A stretch of DNA of 64,000 bases, taken from the NCBI RefSeq assembly GCF_047717795.1, contig NZ_CP159808.1, forward strand, positions 1-64,000. The letters are read 5' to 3'. Numbering within the stretch: position 1 is the stretch's first letter; each line of letters starts with the position of its first letter. Below are positions 1-8,859 of the stretch, piece by piece. The notes under the pieces are model-generated. The model had not been told where the DNA came from, made no database searches, and saw nothing but the letters and a program-made list of their open reading frames with translations. A program made the position numbers and the translations under genes. The DNA comes from Marisalimonas sp016777705. GTDB taxonomy: Bacteria > Pseudomonadota > Alphaproteobacteria > Puniceispirillales > Marisalimonadaceae.

Positions 1-25
1 TTTAAATTTATTATTTCCCATTTCA

Positions 26-53
26 TTGCGGATACTTTTTATAGCTATATTAT
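26..53 (+). promoter_or_regulatory. Candidate sigma70 promoter of dnaA
   Basis: TTGCGG (26-31) and TATTAT (48-53) are separated by 16 bases, about 50 bases ahead of the dnaA start. The surroundings are so AT-rich that chance matches are likely. No DnaA box of the TTATCCACA type is seen in the first 100 bases, so the replication origin cannot be placed here. Confidence 0.25.
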
Positions 54-100
54 GAATATCTAATTTAATGATTGTTTAATTTTTTGAAGAGATTTTTTCA

Positions 101-1540
101 ATGACAAAAAATATTTTTAATCAAGGCTTAATTAATGAGAACAAAAATGCCTCCTTTGAAAATGTAGTCTCCAATCAAGAAACAGAAAAACAAAATTGGG
201 AAATTACAAAGTCACAAATTTCAAAAATTGTAAAAGAAATTGTCTGGAAAGCCTGGATAGAACCTATTCAGTTCTTAGAATATAAAAATAAAATATTATA
301 TCTTTCTGTTAGTTCTGCATTGATATCAAGCAGAGCAGAGACGCAATATTATGAAACAATTTTTTTTGAGGCAAATAAATTTTTTGATAATTTAAAAGAA
401 ATTAAATTTGTAAAGATCAATTCAATAAAGGAAAAAAATTTACCAGTAGAACAAAATTATATTGATAAGAATATTAGTATCAAAACTAAAACTATTATGC
501 CTTTTATAGACAGTATTTCAATCAAATTAAATTCAAAACTTACTTTTGAGAATTTTGTTGTTGGTAATTCAAACCAAATGCCTTTTGCCGCTTCAAAAAG
601 AATGACGCAAAACCAATTCTCCTCTTACAATCCTCTTTACATACATGGAAATGTTGGAATGGGTAAGACACATTTATTGAATGCTATTGCAATAGAATTA
701 AACCAAAAACATCCTAATCTTAAAACTGTTTTTATGTCTGCAGAGCGCTTTATGTATCAATTTATAAGAGCTATAAGATCAAAAGATACAATTAAATTTA
801 AAGATCAGTTCAGGTCTCTTGATGTTTTAATTATTGACGACATTCAGTTTATTGGTGGAAAAGAATCTACTCAGGAAGAGTTTTTTTATACTTTTAATGA
901 TCTTATTAATCAGGGTAAACAAATAATAATTTCTTCTAATAAGTCGCCGTTTGAATTACTTGATCTGGATGAAAAATTAAAATCAAGATTAGGTGGTGGA
1001 CTTGTTGTTGATTTTCTTCCAACTAACTTTGAATTAAGAATGAATATTTTAAATAAAAAAGTTAATCAACTTAAAATAGATATTCCAAATGAGGTTTTAG
1101 AATTTTTAGCAAAACAAATTTCTAATAATATTAGAGAGTTGGAAGGAGCCCTTAATAGAATATGCGCAAATTATGAGTTAACTGGAAGAGAAATTTGTTT
1201 AGAAAACTCAAAAGAATTATTATCAGATTTACTTAATGTTAATGAAAAAACAATCTCTATTAACTTTATTCAAGAACAAGTTGCGTCATATTTTGACTTG
1301 AAACTGTCTGACATGACTTCTTCTAGAAGATCAATTAGCATTGCTAGACCTAGACAAATGGCCATGTATCTTTGTAAAGATATGACTAGCTGTTCTTATC
1401 CAGAAATAGGCAAGGCATTTGGAGGTAAAGACCATACTACAGTTATTCATGCAGTTAAAAAAATTGTTGCCTTATCAACACAAGACCTTATTTTACAAAA
1501 AAAACTCAAATCTCTCAAAAAATTAATCATTTCTTCTTAA
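101..1540 (+). CDS. dnaA: Chromosomal replication initiator protein DnaA
   Basis: DnaA binds DnaA boxes at the origin and, in its ATP form, melts DNA to load the helicase. The 479-residue protein has the expected order: an N-terminal helicase-interaction region, an AAA+ core with Walker A GNVGMGKT near residue 184 and Walker B LIIDDI near 243, and a C-terminal helix-turn-helix with the signature GGKDHTTVIHA near 440. Length is normal. It heads the classical dnaA-dnaN-recF-gyrB set. Upstream about 100 bases hold only a weak promoter candidate. Function is secure from the motifs. Confidence 0.98.
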   Translation: MTKNIFNQGLINENKNASFENVVSNQETEKQNWEITKSQISKIVKEIVWKAWIEPIQFLEYKNKILYLSVSSALISSRAETQYYETIFFEANKFFDNLKEIKFVKINSIKEKNLPVEQNYIDKNISIKTKTIMPFIDSISIKLNSKLTFENFVVGNSNQMPFAASKRMTQNQFSSYNPLYIHGNVGMGKTHLLNAIAIELNQKHPNLKTVFMSAERFMYQFIRAIRSKDTIKFKDQFRSLDVLIIDDIQFIGGKESTQEEFFYTFNDLINQGKQIIISSNKSPFELLDLDEKLKSRLGGGLVVDFLPTNFELRMNILNKKVNQLKIDIPNEVLEFLAKQISNNIRELEGALNRICANYELTGREICLENSKELLSDLLNVNEKTISINFIQEQVASYFDLKLSDMTSSRRSISIARPRQMAMYLCKDMTSCSYPEIGKAFGGKDHTTVIHAVKKIVALSTQDLILQKKLKSLKKLIISS

Positions 1541-1582
1541 ACGGAAGCATAATTTTTGTTTAAAATCCACTTATGTAATTAC

Positions 1583-1612
1583 TTGCTGAAACAACCCTTA
1601 ACATGCTATGTT
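1583..1612 (+). promoter_or_regulatory. Candidate promoter of dnaN
   Basis: TTGCTG (1583-1588) and TATGTT (1607-1612) lie 18 bases apart in the 121-base dnaA-dnaN gap. The -10 element falls inside a perfect inverted repeat (1598-1614), which would place a bound protein directly over the promoter. Prediction is by eye only. Confidence 0.35.
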
Positions 1613-1614
1613 AA
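1598..1614. repeat. Perfect 7-3-7 inverted repeat between dnaA and dnaN
   Basis: TTAACAT, spacer GCT, ATGTTAA. The arms are exact reverse complements. The dyad overlaps the candidate dnaN -10 box, and no T-tract follows directly, so it resembles an operator more than a terminator. The binding protein is unknown. Confidence 0.5.
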
Positions 1615-1661
1615 TCTTTGATTAAGCATTAGGTTTTTTAGAAAATAGCTGAGGTTAAAAT

Positions 1662-2771
1662 ATGGATTTTACTATAGAAAGAAACACTCTACTTAAACCA
1701 CTTGGACATATTTATTCTATTGTAGAAAGAAGAAATACAATACCAATTTTATCTAATGTATTAATAGAAACAAATTCTTCAAAAGTGTCATTTACAGCTA
1801 CTGATATGGATATGGATATTGTAGAAACAGCAAGATGTATAGTATCTACTCAGGGTAAAGTTACAGTTTCTGCTCATACTCTATACGATATTGTTAGAAA
1901 ATTAACAGACGGATCTGAAATAAGTATAAAATTGACTGATACAAACTTAGAAGTTTCTGCAGGTAAATCTAAATTTATTCTTCCTACTTTGCCAGTTGAT
2001 GATTATCCAATAATGTCAGAGATAGAAAACGTGAGTAAGTTTTTCATACAATCAGTTGATCTTGCAAGCTTGATTGATAATACTAAATTTGCTATTTCAC
2101 TTGAGGAAACGCGATATTATTTAAATGGTATATTCTTTCACGTACCTGACGCAAATAAAGACAAGTTGAGAGCAGTTGCTACTGATGGTCATCGTTTAGC
2201 TCAAGCCGAGATTCCATTGCCAAATGGTGCTGAAAATATTCCTAGTATAATACTACCTAGAAAAGCTGTTGGTGAAATAAGAAAATTAACAGATCTTACA
2301 GATGGTTCCGTTGAAATAATTATTTCTGACACTAAGGTTAAATTTATTTTCCCCAATACAATTTTAACCACAAAATTAATTGATGGTACATTTCCTGATT
2401 ATCAAAGGGTAATTCCTAAGGAAAACTTAAATAAGTTAATGGTTTCTAAATCTGAATTTTCAAAAGCAATTGATAGAGTGTCAACTGTGTCTATAGAAAA
2501 ATCAAGAGCTGTTAAGTTGTCTTTAATTAATAATTTATTATCTCTAAATGTGAGTAGTCATGATTTAGGAAACGCTTCTGAAGAACTAGAAATTGATTAC
2601 AATTATGATAATTTAGAAATAGGATTCAATGCAAAATATCTTTTAGATATAGCCGCTCAGATACAAGGTAAAGAAATAGAAATATTATTATCAGACTCTT
2701 CTTCACCTGCGTTGATTACGGATCCAGATCAAGATGGTGTTATTTTTGTTTTAATGCCGATGAGAGTCTAA
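1662..2771 (+). CDS. dnaN: DNA polymerase III beta subunit (sliding clamp)
   Basis: The beta clamp dimerises into a ring that tethers DNA polymerase III and other replication and repair proteins to DNA. The 369-residue protein is full length for the three-domain clamp. It opens with MDFTIERNTLLKPL, has the conserved ATDGHRLA motif near residue 172, and ends in LMPMRV, the typical clamp C-terminus (LMPMRL-like). It lies between dnaA and recF, as in most bacteria. A candidate promoter with an operator-like dyad sits in the gap upstream, so it may be transcribed apart from dnaA. Confidence 0.98.
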   Translation: MDFTIERNTLLKPLGHIYSIVERRNTIPILSNVLIETNSSKVSFTATDMDMDIVETARCIVSTQGKVTVSAHTLYDIVRKLTDGSEISIKLTDTNLEVSAGKSKFILPTLPVDDYPIMSEIENVSKFFIQSVDLASLIDNTKFAISLEETRYYLNGIFFHVPDANKDKLRAVATDGHRLAQAEIPLPNGAENIPSIILPRKAVGEIRKLTDLTDGSVEIIISDTKVKFIFPNTILTTKLIDGTFPDYQRVIPKENLNKLMVSKSEFSKAIDRVSTVSIEKSRAVKLSLINNLLSLNVSSHDLGNASEELEIDYNYDNLEIGFNAKYLLDIAAQIQGKEIEILLSDSSSPALITDPDQDGVIFVLMPMRV

Positions 2772-2807
2772 CTATAAGTTAGTATCCAATAAAATTCTAG
2801 GACAAAA

Positions 2808-4049
2808 ATGAATAATAATATTTTAAGTTTAAAAAAAGATATTAATAATATTGGATATCATAATCATTTTTATCTTAAAAAGTTGAATTTAACTAATTTT
2901 AGAAATCATTCTAGTTTATCAATGAAAACTCCTGAATCTGCAATATTAATTTATGGAGAAAATGGTTGTGGTAAGACAAATATATTAGAAGCAATTTCAT
3001 TGTTGAGCCAAGGTAAAGGAATAAGGAAGTCAAAAATAGAAGACTACTTTACCCAAAGTGTTTTTAATAATAATCCTCAAAAATATTGGGGTATCAATGC
3101 TGATATTGTAACTCCTGATGGTAATATAAATATAGGTACGGGTTTAAAAGAAAACTCTCAAAAAAAATCAAGAATTGTAAGAGTTAACTCAGAAAATTGT
3201 TCTCAGATAGAATTAGGAAAAATTTTAAAAATATCATGGATTACACCACAAATGTGTATTTTGTTTCAATCTGGTATGAGTGAAAGGAGACGTTTTCTTG
3301 ATAGTTTAACTTCATCATTAGATACTCTTCATATAGGTAGGGTTTATAAGTATCAAAAACTTCTCAGACAAAGAAGTAACGTTATCTTACAATTTAACAG
3401 TGATCCTACTTGGTTAAACTCTATAGAAAATCAGATTTCAGAATTAGCAATTGCTATTATTGCAAGCAGGCTTGAGTTGGTTCAAGCTTTGAATAATTTA
3501 TTTAATGAAGAATTTCAAAATAATGATTTAGTTGATACTTTTCCTCCAGCTGAAATAAAATTAAAAGGTCAGATTGAGGATTTGCTTCTTAAAAAATCAG
3601 CTTTGGAAGTTGAGGATTATGTTAAGGTTATTTTAAAAAAATCACGTTTTGATAATGATGCTCCCGTTTGTGGTCCTCATACTACTAAAATAGAGATAGT
3701 AAATAGAATAAATAATAAGTGTGTAGAAATCTCTTCAACAGGTGAGCAAAAGTTAATTTTAATTTCTATTATTTTGTCTCATGCTAGGATGTTAAATATT
3801 AAATATAACATGGCTCCTATTTTGTTATTGGATGATATAGTAGAGCATTTAGATGAGAAACATAAGACCGCATTATTTTTAGAGATATCAAGGCATTGTG
3901 CTCAATCTTGGTTTACGAGTACCAGTAAAGAAGCTTTTAAGGATTATCCTAAAAAAATTGATAAGATTTATCTTCCTAAAGTAACAGGTGATCTTAAAGG
4001 TTGTTATGATTATAAAATGGAGAACATTCAATGTCTGAGAAAGAGTTAG
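2808..4049 (+). CDS. recF: DNA replication and repair protein RecF
   Basis: RecF is an SMC-like ATPase that helps load RecA at single-strand gaps with RecO and RecR. Walker A is GENGCGKT near residue 50, and the C-terminal Walker B/D-loop region LLLDDIVEHLDE is near 340, matching the family. At 413 residues it is longer than the usual 360-380. About 25 extra residues precede the canonical opening LKKLNLTNFRNH, so the true start may be further in, although the ATG used has GGAC just upstream. Its last 19 bases overlap gyrB, implying translational coupling. Confidence 0.94.
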   Translation: MNNNILSLKKDINNIGYHNHFYLKKLNLTNFRNHSSLSMKTPESAILIYGENGCGKTNILEAISLLSQGKGIRKSKIEDYFTQSVFNNNPQKYWGINADIVTPDGNINIGTGLKENSQKKSRIVRVNSENCSQIELGKILKISWITPQMCILFQSGMSERRRFLDSLTSSLDTLHIGRVYKYQKLLRQRSNVILQFNSDPTWLNSIENQISELAIAIIASRLELVQALNNLFNEEFQNNDLVDTFPPAEIKLKGQIEDLLLKKSALEVEDYVKVILKKSRFDNDAPVCGPHTTKIEIVNRINNKCVEISSTGEQKLILISIILSHARMLNIKYNMAPILLLDDIVEHLDEKHKTALFLEISRHCAQSWFTSTSKEAFKDYPKKIDKIYLPKVTGDLKGCYDYKMENIQCLRKS

Positions 4050-6472
4050 ACGCAAATAATGAAGTATCAAATTATGATGCTGACTCAATTAAAGTTCTTA
4101 AAGGACTAGATGCTGTAAGAAAAAGACCTGGAATGTATATTGGAGATACAGACGACGGATCTGGTCTACATCACATGGTCTATGAGGTTTTGGATAATTC
4201 GATAGACGAGTCGTTGGCAGGTCATTGTGACTTAATTCAGGTGAAATTATTAAAAGATGGCTCTGTTACAGTCTCAGACAATGGAAGAGGTATTCCAGTA
4301 GATATTCATCCTGAAGAAGGTGTTTCTGCTGCAGAAGTAATTATGACGCAATTACACGCAGGAGGAAAATTTGATAATAATTCTTATAAAGTATCTGGTG
4401 GTCTTCATGGTGTAGGTATTTCTGTTGTAAATGCTTTATCTGAAGCCTTAAGTCTTACAATATATAGAAATAATAAGGTTTATAAAATAGCCTTCACAAA
4501 TGGTGTAGCAAATGATCGTTTAAATATTGTAGGTGAAGACAATAAAAAAACAGGAACCGAAATTAATTTTAAACCTAGTGCGATTACTTTTACAAAATGT
4601 ATTTTTGATTATTCAATATTAGAGAATCGTATTAGAGAATTAGCTTTTTTAAATAGTGGCGTTCACATAGATTTAATTGATCAGAGAGAAGAAGATGAAA
4701 AAAAAGTAACTTTTTTTTACGAAGGTGGATTAAAAGCTTATATTGAATATTTGAATAGATCAAGAAATGCAATACATGACGTCATAGCAACAACGCATGA
4801 AAAAGACGGCATTACTGTGGATATTTCAATGGAATGGACTGATGGCTACCATGAAACTACACTTTGTTTCACAAACAACATTCCACAAAGAGATGGCGGT
4901 ACTCATTTAGCAGGTTTTAGAGCTGCATTAACAAGAGTAATTAATGGTTATTCTGTTAATTCTGGTATAGCCAAGAAAGAAAAATTACAATTATCCGGTG
5001 AAGACTGTAGGGAAGGGTTAACAACCGTATTGTCTTTAAAAATTCCTGATCCTAAATTTTCCAGCCAAACCAAGGATAAATTAGTATCTAGTGAAGTGAG
5101 GCCCGTAGTTGAACAATTAGTATCAGAGTCTTTAAATCAATGGTTTGATGAGCATCCCACAGAAGCTAAGAAAATAATTGCTAAAGCATATGAAGCTGCT
5201 AGTGCTCGTGAGGCAGCAAAAAGGGCTCGTGAATTAACCAGAAGAAAAGGTGTAATGGACATAGCTAGTCTTCCAGGTAAATTAGCAGACTGCCAGGAGA
5301 AAGATCCTTCTAAATCAGAAATATTTTTAGTTGAGGGAGACTCTGCAGGTGGCTCTGCTAAACAAGGTAGAGATAGATCTAATCAAGCCATTTTGCCGCT
5401 AAGAGGAAAGATCTTAAATGTAGAGCGCGCACGAATAGATAAAATGCTTTCTTCAGTTGAAATTGGCACATTAATTACAGCTATTGGAGCAGGTGTTGGT
5501 AATTCTGAGATTGATTTGGAAAAAGCTAGATATCACAAAATAATTATTATGACAGACGCTGATGTTGATGGTAGCCACATAAGAACTTTGCTATTAACTT
5601 TTTTCTTTCGACATATGAGACCTCTAGTAGATGCTGGTTATTTATATATCGCCCAACCACCCCTATTCAGAGCTAAGCATGGTCAATCTGAAGTATATTT
5701 GAAAGATCAATCAGCTCTTGACAATTATTTAATCAATTCAGGAATTAAAGACGTTTCGTTATCAATAGGAAATAACCAAACAATTTTAGGCCAAGATTTA
5801 AAAAATTCGGTTGAGAAGTCAATACAAGCAAAAAGAATTATTGATAAAATTGGAAAAGTATTAGGCTTCCCAGATATTATTTCGCAAATAGCTATTTTAG
5901 GCCTTTTTAATATTGATTTACTTAATAATGAAAATCATCTCTTAACAATAACAGAAAGATTAAATAATTTATTAAGTGAAGATTCAACTCGTTGGAATGC
6001 AAAATATAATTATGCTAAAGAAAATGATAATAAAAAATCAATTGAAATATATAGGATTAATAGAGGTGTAAAAGATATTCTCATTTTAACCGAGGATGAT
6101 CTTACTTCAGATGAAGCAAAAGTTTTGAATAGCATGAAAGATTTTCTCAATGATCATTTTGCAAATAAATGCGTTTTTACAATTAATGAAAAAAACTATG
6201 ATCTAAATGGCCCTATTGATTTAGCTCAAAAAATTACAGACAATGGAAAAAAAGGGTCTCAAGTAAATAGATATAAGGGTTTAGGAGAAATGAATCCAGT
6301 TCAATTATGGGAAACTACACTTGACCCTAATGCAAGATTTTTACTTCAAGTAAAAGTTGAAAATGAGGGAGATGCAGAAGAAACATTTTCTACATTGATG
6401 GGTGAAACTGTTGAACACAGAAGAAATTTTATACAAGATAATGCTTTAAAAGTTAGTAATTTAGATGTTTAA
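4031..6472 (+). CDS. gyrB: DNA gyrase subunit B
   Basis: GyrB supplies the ATPase and TOPRIM domains of gyrase, which introduces negative supercoils with GyrA. In the 813-residue protein the GHKL ATPase begins with VLDNSIDES near residue 53. The TOPRIM glutamate motif EGDSAGGSAKQG is near 434 and DADVDGSH near 508. The C-terminal GyrA-interaction motif RYKGLGEMNP is present. Length fits the longer proteobacterial GyrB. It starts inside recF and its stop overlaps the convergent dadA stop by 4 bases. Confidence 0.98.
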   Translation: MSEKELDANNEVSNYDADSIKVLKGLDAVRKRPGMYIGDTDDGSGLHHMVYEVLDNSIDESLAGHCDLIQVKLLKDGSVTVSDNGRGIPVDIHPEEGVSAAEVIMTQLHAGGKFDNNSYKVSGGLHGVGISVVNALSEALSLTIYRNNKVYKIAFTNGVANDRLNIVGEDNKKTGTEINFKPSAITFTKCIFDYSILENRIRELAFLNSGVHIDLIDQREEDEKKVTFFYEGGLKAYIEYLNRSRNAIHDVIATTHEKDGITVDISMEWTDGYHETTLCFTNNIPQRDGGTHLAGFRAALTRVINGYSVNSGIAKKEKLQLSGEDCREGLTTVLSLKIPDPKFSSQTKDKLVSSEVRPVVEQLVSESLNQWFDEHPTEAKKIIAKAYEAASAREAAKRARELTRRKGVMDIASLPGKLADCQEKDPSKSEIFLVEGDSAGGSAKQGRDRSNQAILPLRGKILNVERARIDKMLSSVEIGTLITAIGAGVGNSEIDLEKARYHKIIIMTDADVDGSHIRTLLLTFFFRHMRPLVDAGYLYIAQPPLFRAKHGQSEVYLKDQSALDNYLINSGIKDVSLSIGNNQTILGQDLKNSVEKSIQAKRIIDKIGKVLGFPDIISQIAILGLFNIDLLNNENHLLTITERLNNLLSEDSTRWNAKYNYAKENDNKKSIEIYRINRGVKDILILTEDDLTSDEAKVLNSMKDFLNDHFANKCVFTINEKNYDLNGPIDLAQKITDNGKKGSQVNRYKGLGEMNPVQLWETTLDPNARFLLQVKVENEGDAEETFSTLMGETVEHRRNFIQDNALKVSNLDV

Positions 6473-7701
6473 TGTTCAAAATTATCTTGTCTCAAAATAT
6501 GATCTGAAATTTGCTGAGAAGTAAAAGCACTTAAGGTCCATCCAAGGTGTCCGTGTCCGGTGTTATAATAAATACCTGGTAATTTACCACTTCCAACACG
6601 TGGGACCATGCTTGGTGTCATTGGCCTTAATCCTGCCCATGGAATGGCATGTTCAGTAGAGACTTTAGGAAAAAGTTCGTTACACCATTTTATTAGAGGG
6701 TTTATTCTGTCAGCCCTTATATCTTTATTATATCCATTAAATTCAGCTGTGCCTGCAACTCTAAATCTATTTTTTCCTAATCTACTAGAGACTATCTTAG
6801 CTTTATCGTCTAATAAAGAGACATATGGTGCATGATCAACACTGTCTCTATCTTCTAATAATAATGTAATTGAATATCCTTTAACAGGATAAATATTTAC
6901 ATTATCACCTAAATCATTAGCAAGAAATTTACTATTCACACCTGCACATATTACAATTGCATCATAATTTTGTTTATGTTTGTTATCAGACTGCGTAAAA
7001 GATATAATAGGTTGTTTTTTATTGTGATTAATTTTTTTAACTTCTGTTTCATAATAAAATGTAACCCCCTTATTCATACAAGCTTGTGCAAGGAGCATAG
7101 TAAATTTATGTATATCACCTGACATATCGCTATCTGTATAAAAGCCACCTACAAAATTTTTTAAATTTAAAGAAGGTTCTATTGATATCATTTCATCAAT
7201 TGAGACTTCTTTTCGGCTTAATCCAGCTTCATTAAGCCATTTATTAACTTTCCTACCATGAATCAAAGAAATTTCATTATCACATAAATGAAGAATTCCC
7301 TTTTCCTCAAGATCAAGCTTAATATTTTCTTTATTTAAAATTCTTTTAAATTCATCTCTACTTTCTATAGCCATTTTGGCAGTTAAAATTGTATTTTTTT
7401 TGTGATTTGGAATATTACTCATAAAACTAATTAACCAACGCGCTTTATGAAAATTCATTTTGGGACTAAATAATAGAGGAGCGTCTTTTTTTAGCATCCA
7501 CTGGATACCTTTACCTATTGTAGACCAACTATTCCAAACTTCAGCATTGCAAGCAGATAACTGACCTCCATTTGCAAAGCTAGTTTCCATTGCGGCATAG
7601 CGATTTTTATCAAACACAGAGACATTATAGCCCCTTTCTAGAAGTTGGTATGCTGTTGTTATACCAGTAATTCCAGCTCCAATAATTGCGATATTCTTCA
7701 T
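6469..7701 (-). CDS. dadA: DadA-type FAD-dependent D-amino-acid (possibly glycine) dehydrogenase
   Basis: This is a flavoprotein of the DAO superfamily. DadA enzymes oxidatively deaminate D-amino acids and pass electrons to the respiratory chain. The Rossmann FAD motif IGAGITG lies at residues 6-12, followed by the DadA-type segment METSFANGGQLS near 38. The C-terminal segment PGIYYNTGHGHLGWTL is also DadA-like. I place the start at the ATG at 7701 (MKNIAII), preceded by CGGAG. The frame is open 24 codons further, but that part is the second aptamer of a glycine riboswitch. The riboswitch suggests glycine, or an amino acid tied to glycine metabolism, as substrate; this is inference. Confidence 0.88.
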   Translation of the reverse strand: MKNIAIIGAGITGITTAYQLLERGYNVSVFDKNRYAAMETSFANGGQLSACNAEVWNSWSTIGKGIQWMLKKDAPLLFSPKMNFHKARWLISFMSNIPNHKKNTILTAKMAIESRDEFKRILNKENIKLDLEEKGILHLCDNEISLIHGRKVNKWLNEAGLSRKEVSIDEMISIEPSLNLKNFVGGFYTDSDMSGDIHKFTMLLAQACMNKGVTFYYETEVKKINHNKKQPIISFTQSDNKHKQNYDAIVICAGVNSKFLANDLGDNVNIYPVKGYSITLLLEDRDSVDHAPYVSLLDDKAKIVSSRLGKNRFRVAGTAEFNGYNKDIRADRINPLIKWCNELFPKVSTEHAIPWAGLRPMTPSMVPRVGSGKLPGIYYNTGHGHLGWTLSAFTSQQISDHILRQDNFEH

Positions 7702-7737
7702 AATTAACTCCGTAACAAACTTTTGCAAAATGCAAGT

Positions 7738-7898
7738 AACCCCATCTGTCACGGAACCTGAAAGATTGACCAAATATGGCTTACCCCTTCGGTGGATGTA
7801 TAAAACATCACTCTCCAGATTATCAACTTTTTATGTTCCATTTGCCTGAGAGTTTCCGGGGTGGTTGCTCCTTCGGCGGTTTTTCAAACACTCTCACA
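7738..7898 (-). promoter_or_regulatory. Tandem glycine riboswitch (gcvT motif) upstream of dadA
   Basis: Read on the minus strand, aptamer 1 runs from GTGAGAG (7897-7891) through CCGCCGAAGGAGCAACC to ACTCTCAGGCAAATGGAACA near 7835. A short linker follows. Aptamer 2 runs from CTGGAGAGTG (about 7817) through CACCGAAGGGGTAAGCC to CTTTCAGG and GACAGATGGGG (about 7741). These are the conserved blocks of the two-aptamer glycine riboswitch. Between aptamer 2 and the dadA ATG there is a weak TTGCA/TGCAA hairpin and a CGGAG ribosome site but no T-tract, so control of translation seems more likely than termination. An on-switch is the usual mode for this class; here that is inferred. Confidence 0.93.
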
Positions 7899-7918
7899 TA
7901 AAAAGGCTTTGATAAATA

Positions 7919-7947
7919 ACATTATCAATTACAAATAAAAAATACAA
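7919..7947 (-). promoter_or_regulatory. Candidate promoter of the glycine-riboswitch/dadA transcript
   Basis: On the minus strand TTGTAT (7947-7942) and TAATGT (7924-7919) are 17 bases apart. Initiation would fall near 7911, about a dozen bases ahead of aptamer 1, which is the right geometry for a riboswitch leader. It lies wholly in the gap after the EamA gene. Confidence 0.4.
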
Positions 7948-7960
7948 CTTAATTAACTTT

Positions 7961-8834
7961 TTAACTCTTACTTTGATATTTGGTAACTATAAAAACACCA
8001 ATAGATGAAATAAATAATCCTAAAAAATCTAAGTAAGAAAATTGTTCATCTAGAATAAAATACGCCATTATAGCTGAAATAGGCGGTATTAAAAAAAACA
8101 ATGTTGAAGTTTGATTTGCTTTGTTACGTTCTAAAAGCCACATTAAAATTAAAAATGCACCCAATGAAATAGCAAATATTTGCCACGACATTGCTATAAA
8201 AAAACTATCAGAAAAATTAATAAAGTAATTTTCAAAGCAAAGAGCTAAAAAAAGATGAAAAATCGAAGCACTTAATGCTTGTATAAAGTTATTTGCAGAT
8301 AAAGGAAGTTCGTCAATGATCCTTTTTTGCCATATAATACCTAGTGAAGAAGAAATTAGTCCAACTAAACCAGCCGTAAATGCTAGTAAGGTTAAGCCTT
8401 GAGATAGATCAGATAAAATAATTATAAATGCTCCACAAAACCCCAGAAAAATTCCTAACCATTGGAATAAAGATAGTTGTTCATTCAAGTAAATTTTTGC
8501 AAGTATTGAAGTTAAAATAGGTTGGAGTGATACAATTAGTGCTATTAGACTGGCAGAAATACCCTTAGATAACGCATAAAAAACACCACCTAGATATAAT
8601 CCATGAAATAATAAACCACTAATAGACGCTTCAAAAAAAGCCTTGATAGAAATTTTTTTATATTTTGAAAAGCATATGAAAAATATAAAAAATATAAATG
8701 CAACTATAATAAACCTTAGGGAAAGGGATATAAAAGGGCTAGCATTATCAATAATAATTTTACTGGTAATAAAAGCAGATGACCATAATATAGCAAAAGT
8801 TAGGGGTATTAAATTAAAAATGAAAATTACTCAC
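7961..8834 (-). CDS. EamA/DMT-family permease, 5' end frameshifted or non-canonical start
   Basis: EamA permeases are ten-helix inner-membrane exporters or importers of small metabolites. The only conventional start (TTG at 8488) gives 175 residues, which is half a transporter. Reading the same frame upstream gives uninterrupted EamA-like protein back to about 8828: LTFAILWSSAFITSK, then NASPFISLSLRF, then GGVFYALSKGISASLIA, then LQPILTSILAKIYLNE. That stretch has no ATG, GTG or TTG. A GTG at 8834 begins MSNFHF in another frame and would join it if one T of the run at 8816-8820 were absent, giving about 290 residues, the normal EamA length. Either a one-base frameshift (real or sequencing error) or an ATT start explains this. 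It follows the rhodanese gene closely. Confidence 0.8.
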
Positions 8835-8859
8835 TATTTATAATGGTTGTTTTGTAATA

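Noticed and set aside
1..100. Replication origin upstream of dnaA
   Set aside because: No DnaA boxes or 13-mer-like repeats are recognisable in the 100 bases available; the origin may lie outside the window.
7702..7773. 24-residue N-terminal extension of the dadA frame
   Set aside because: It translates the second glycine aptamer and lacks a ribosome site; the ATG at 7701 has one and gives the normal FAD-motif start.
8643..8843. 66-residue plus-strand ORF
   Set aside because: It is antisense to the hidden 5' half of the EamA gene and has no recognisable feature.
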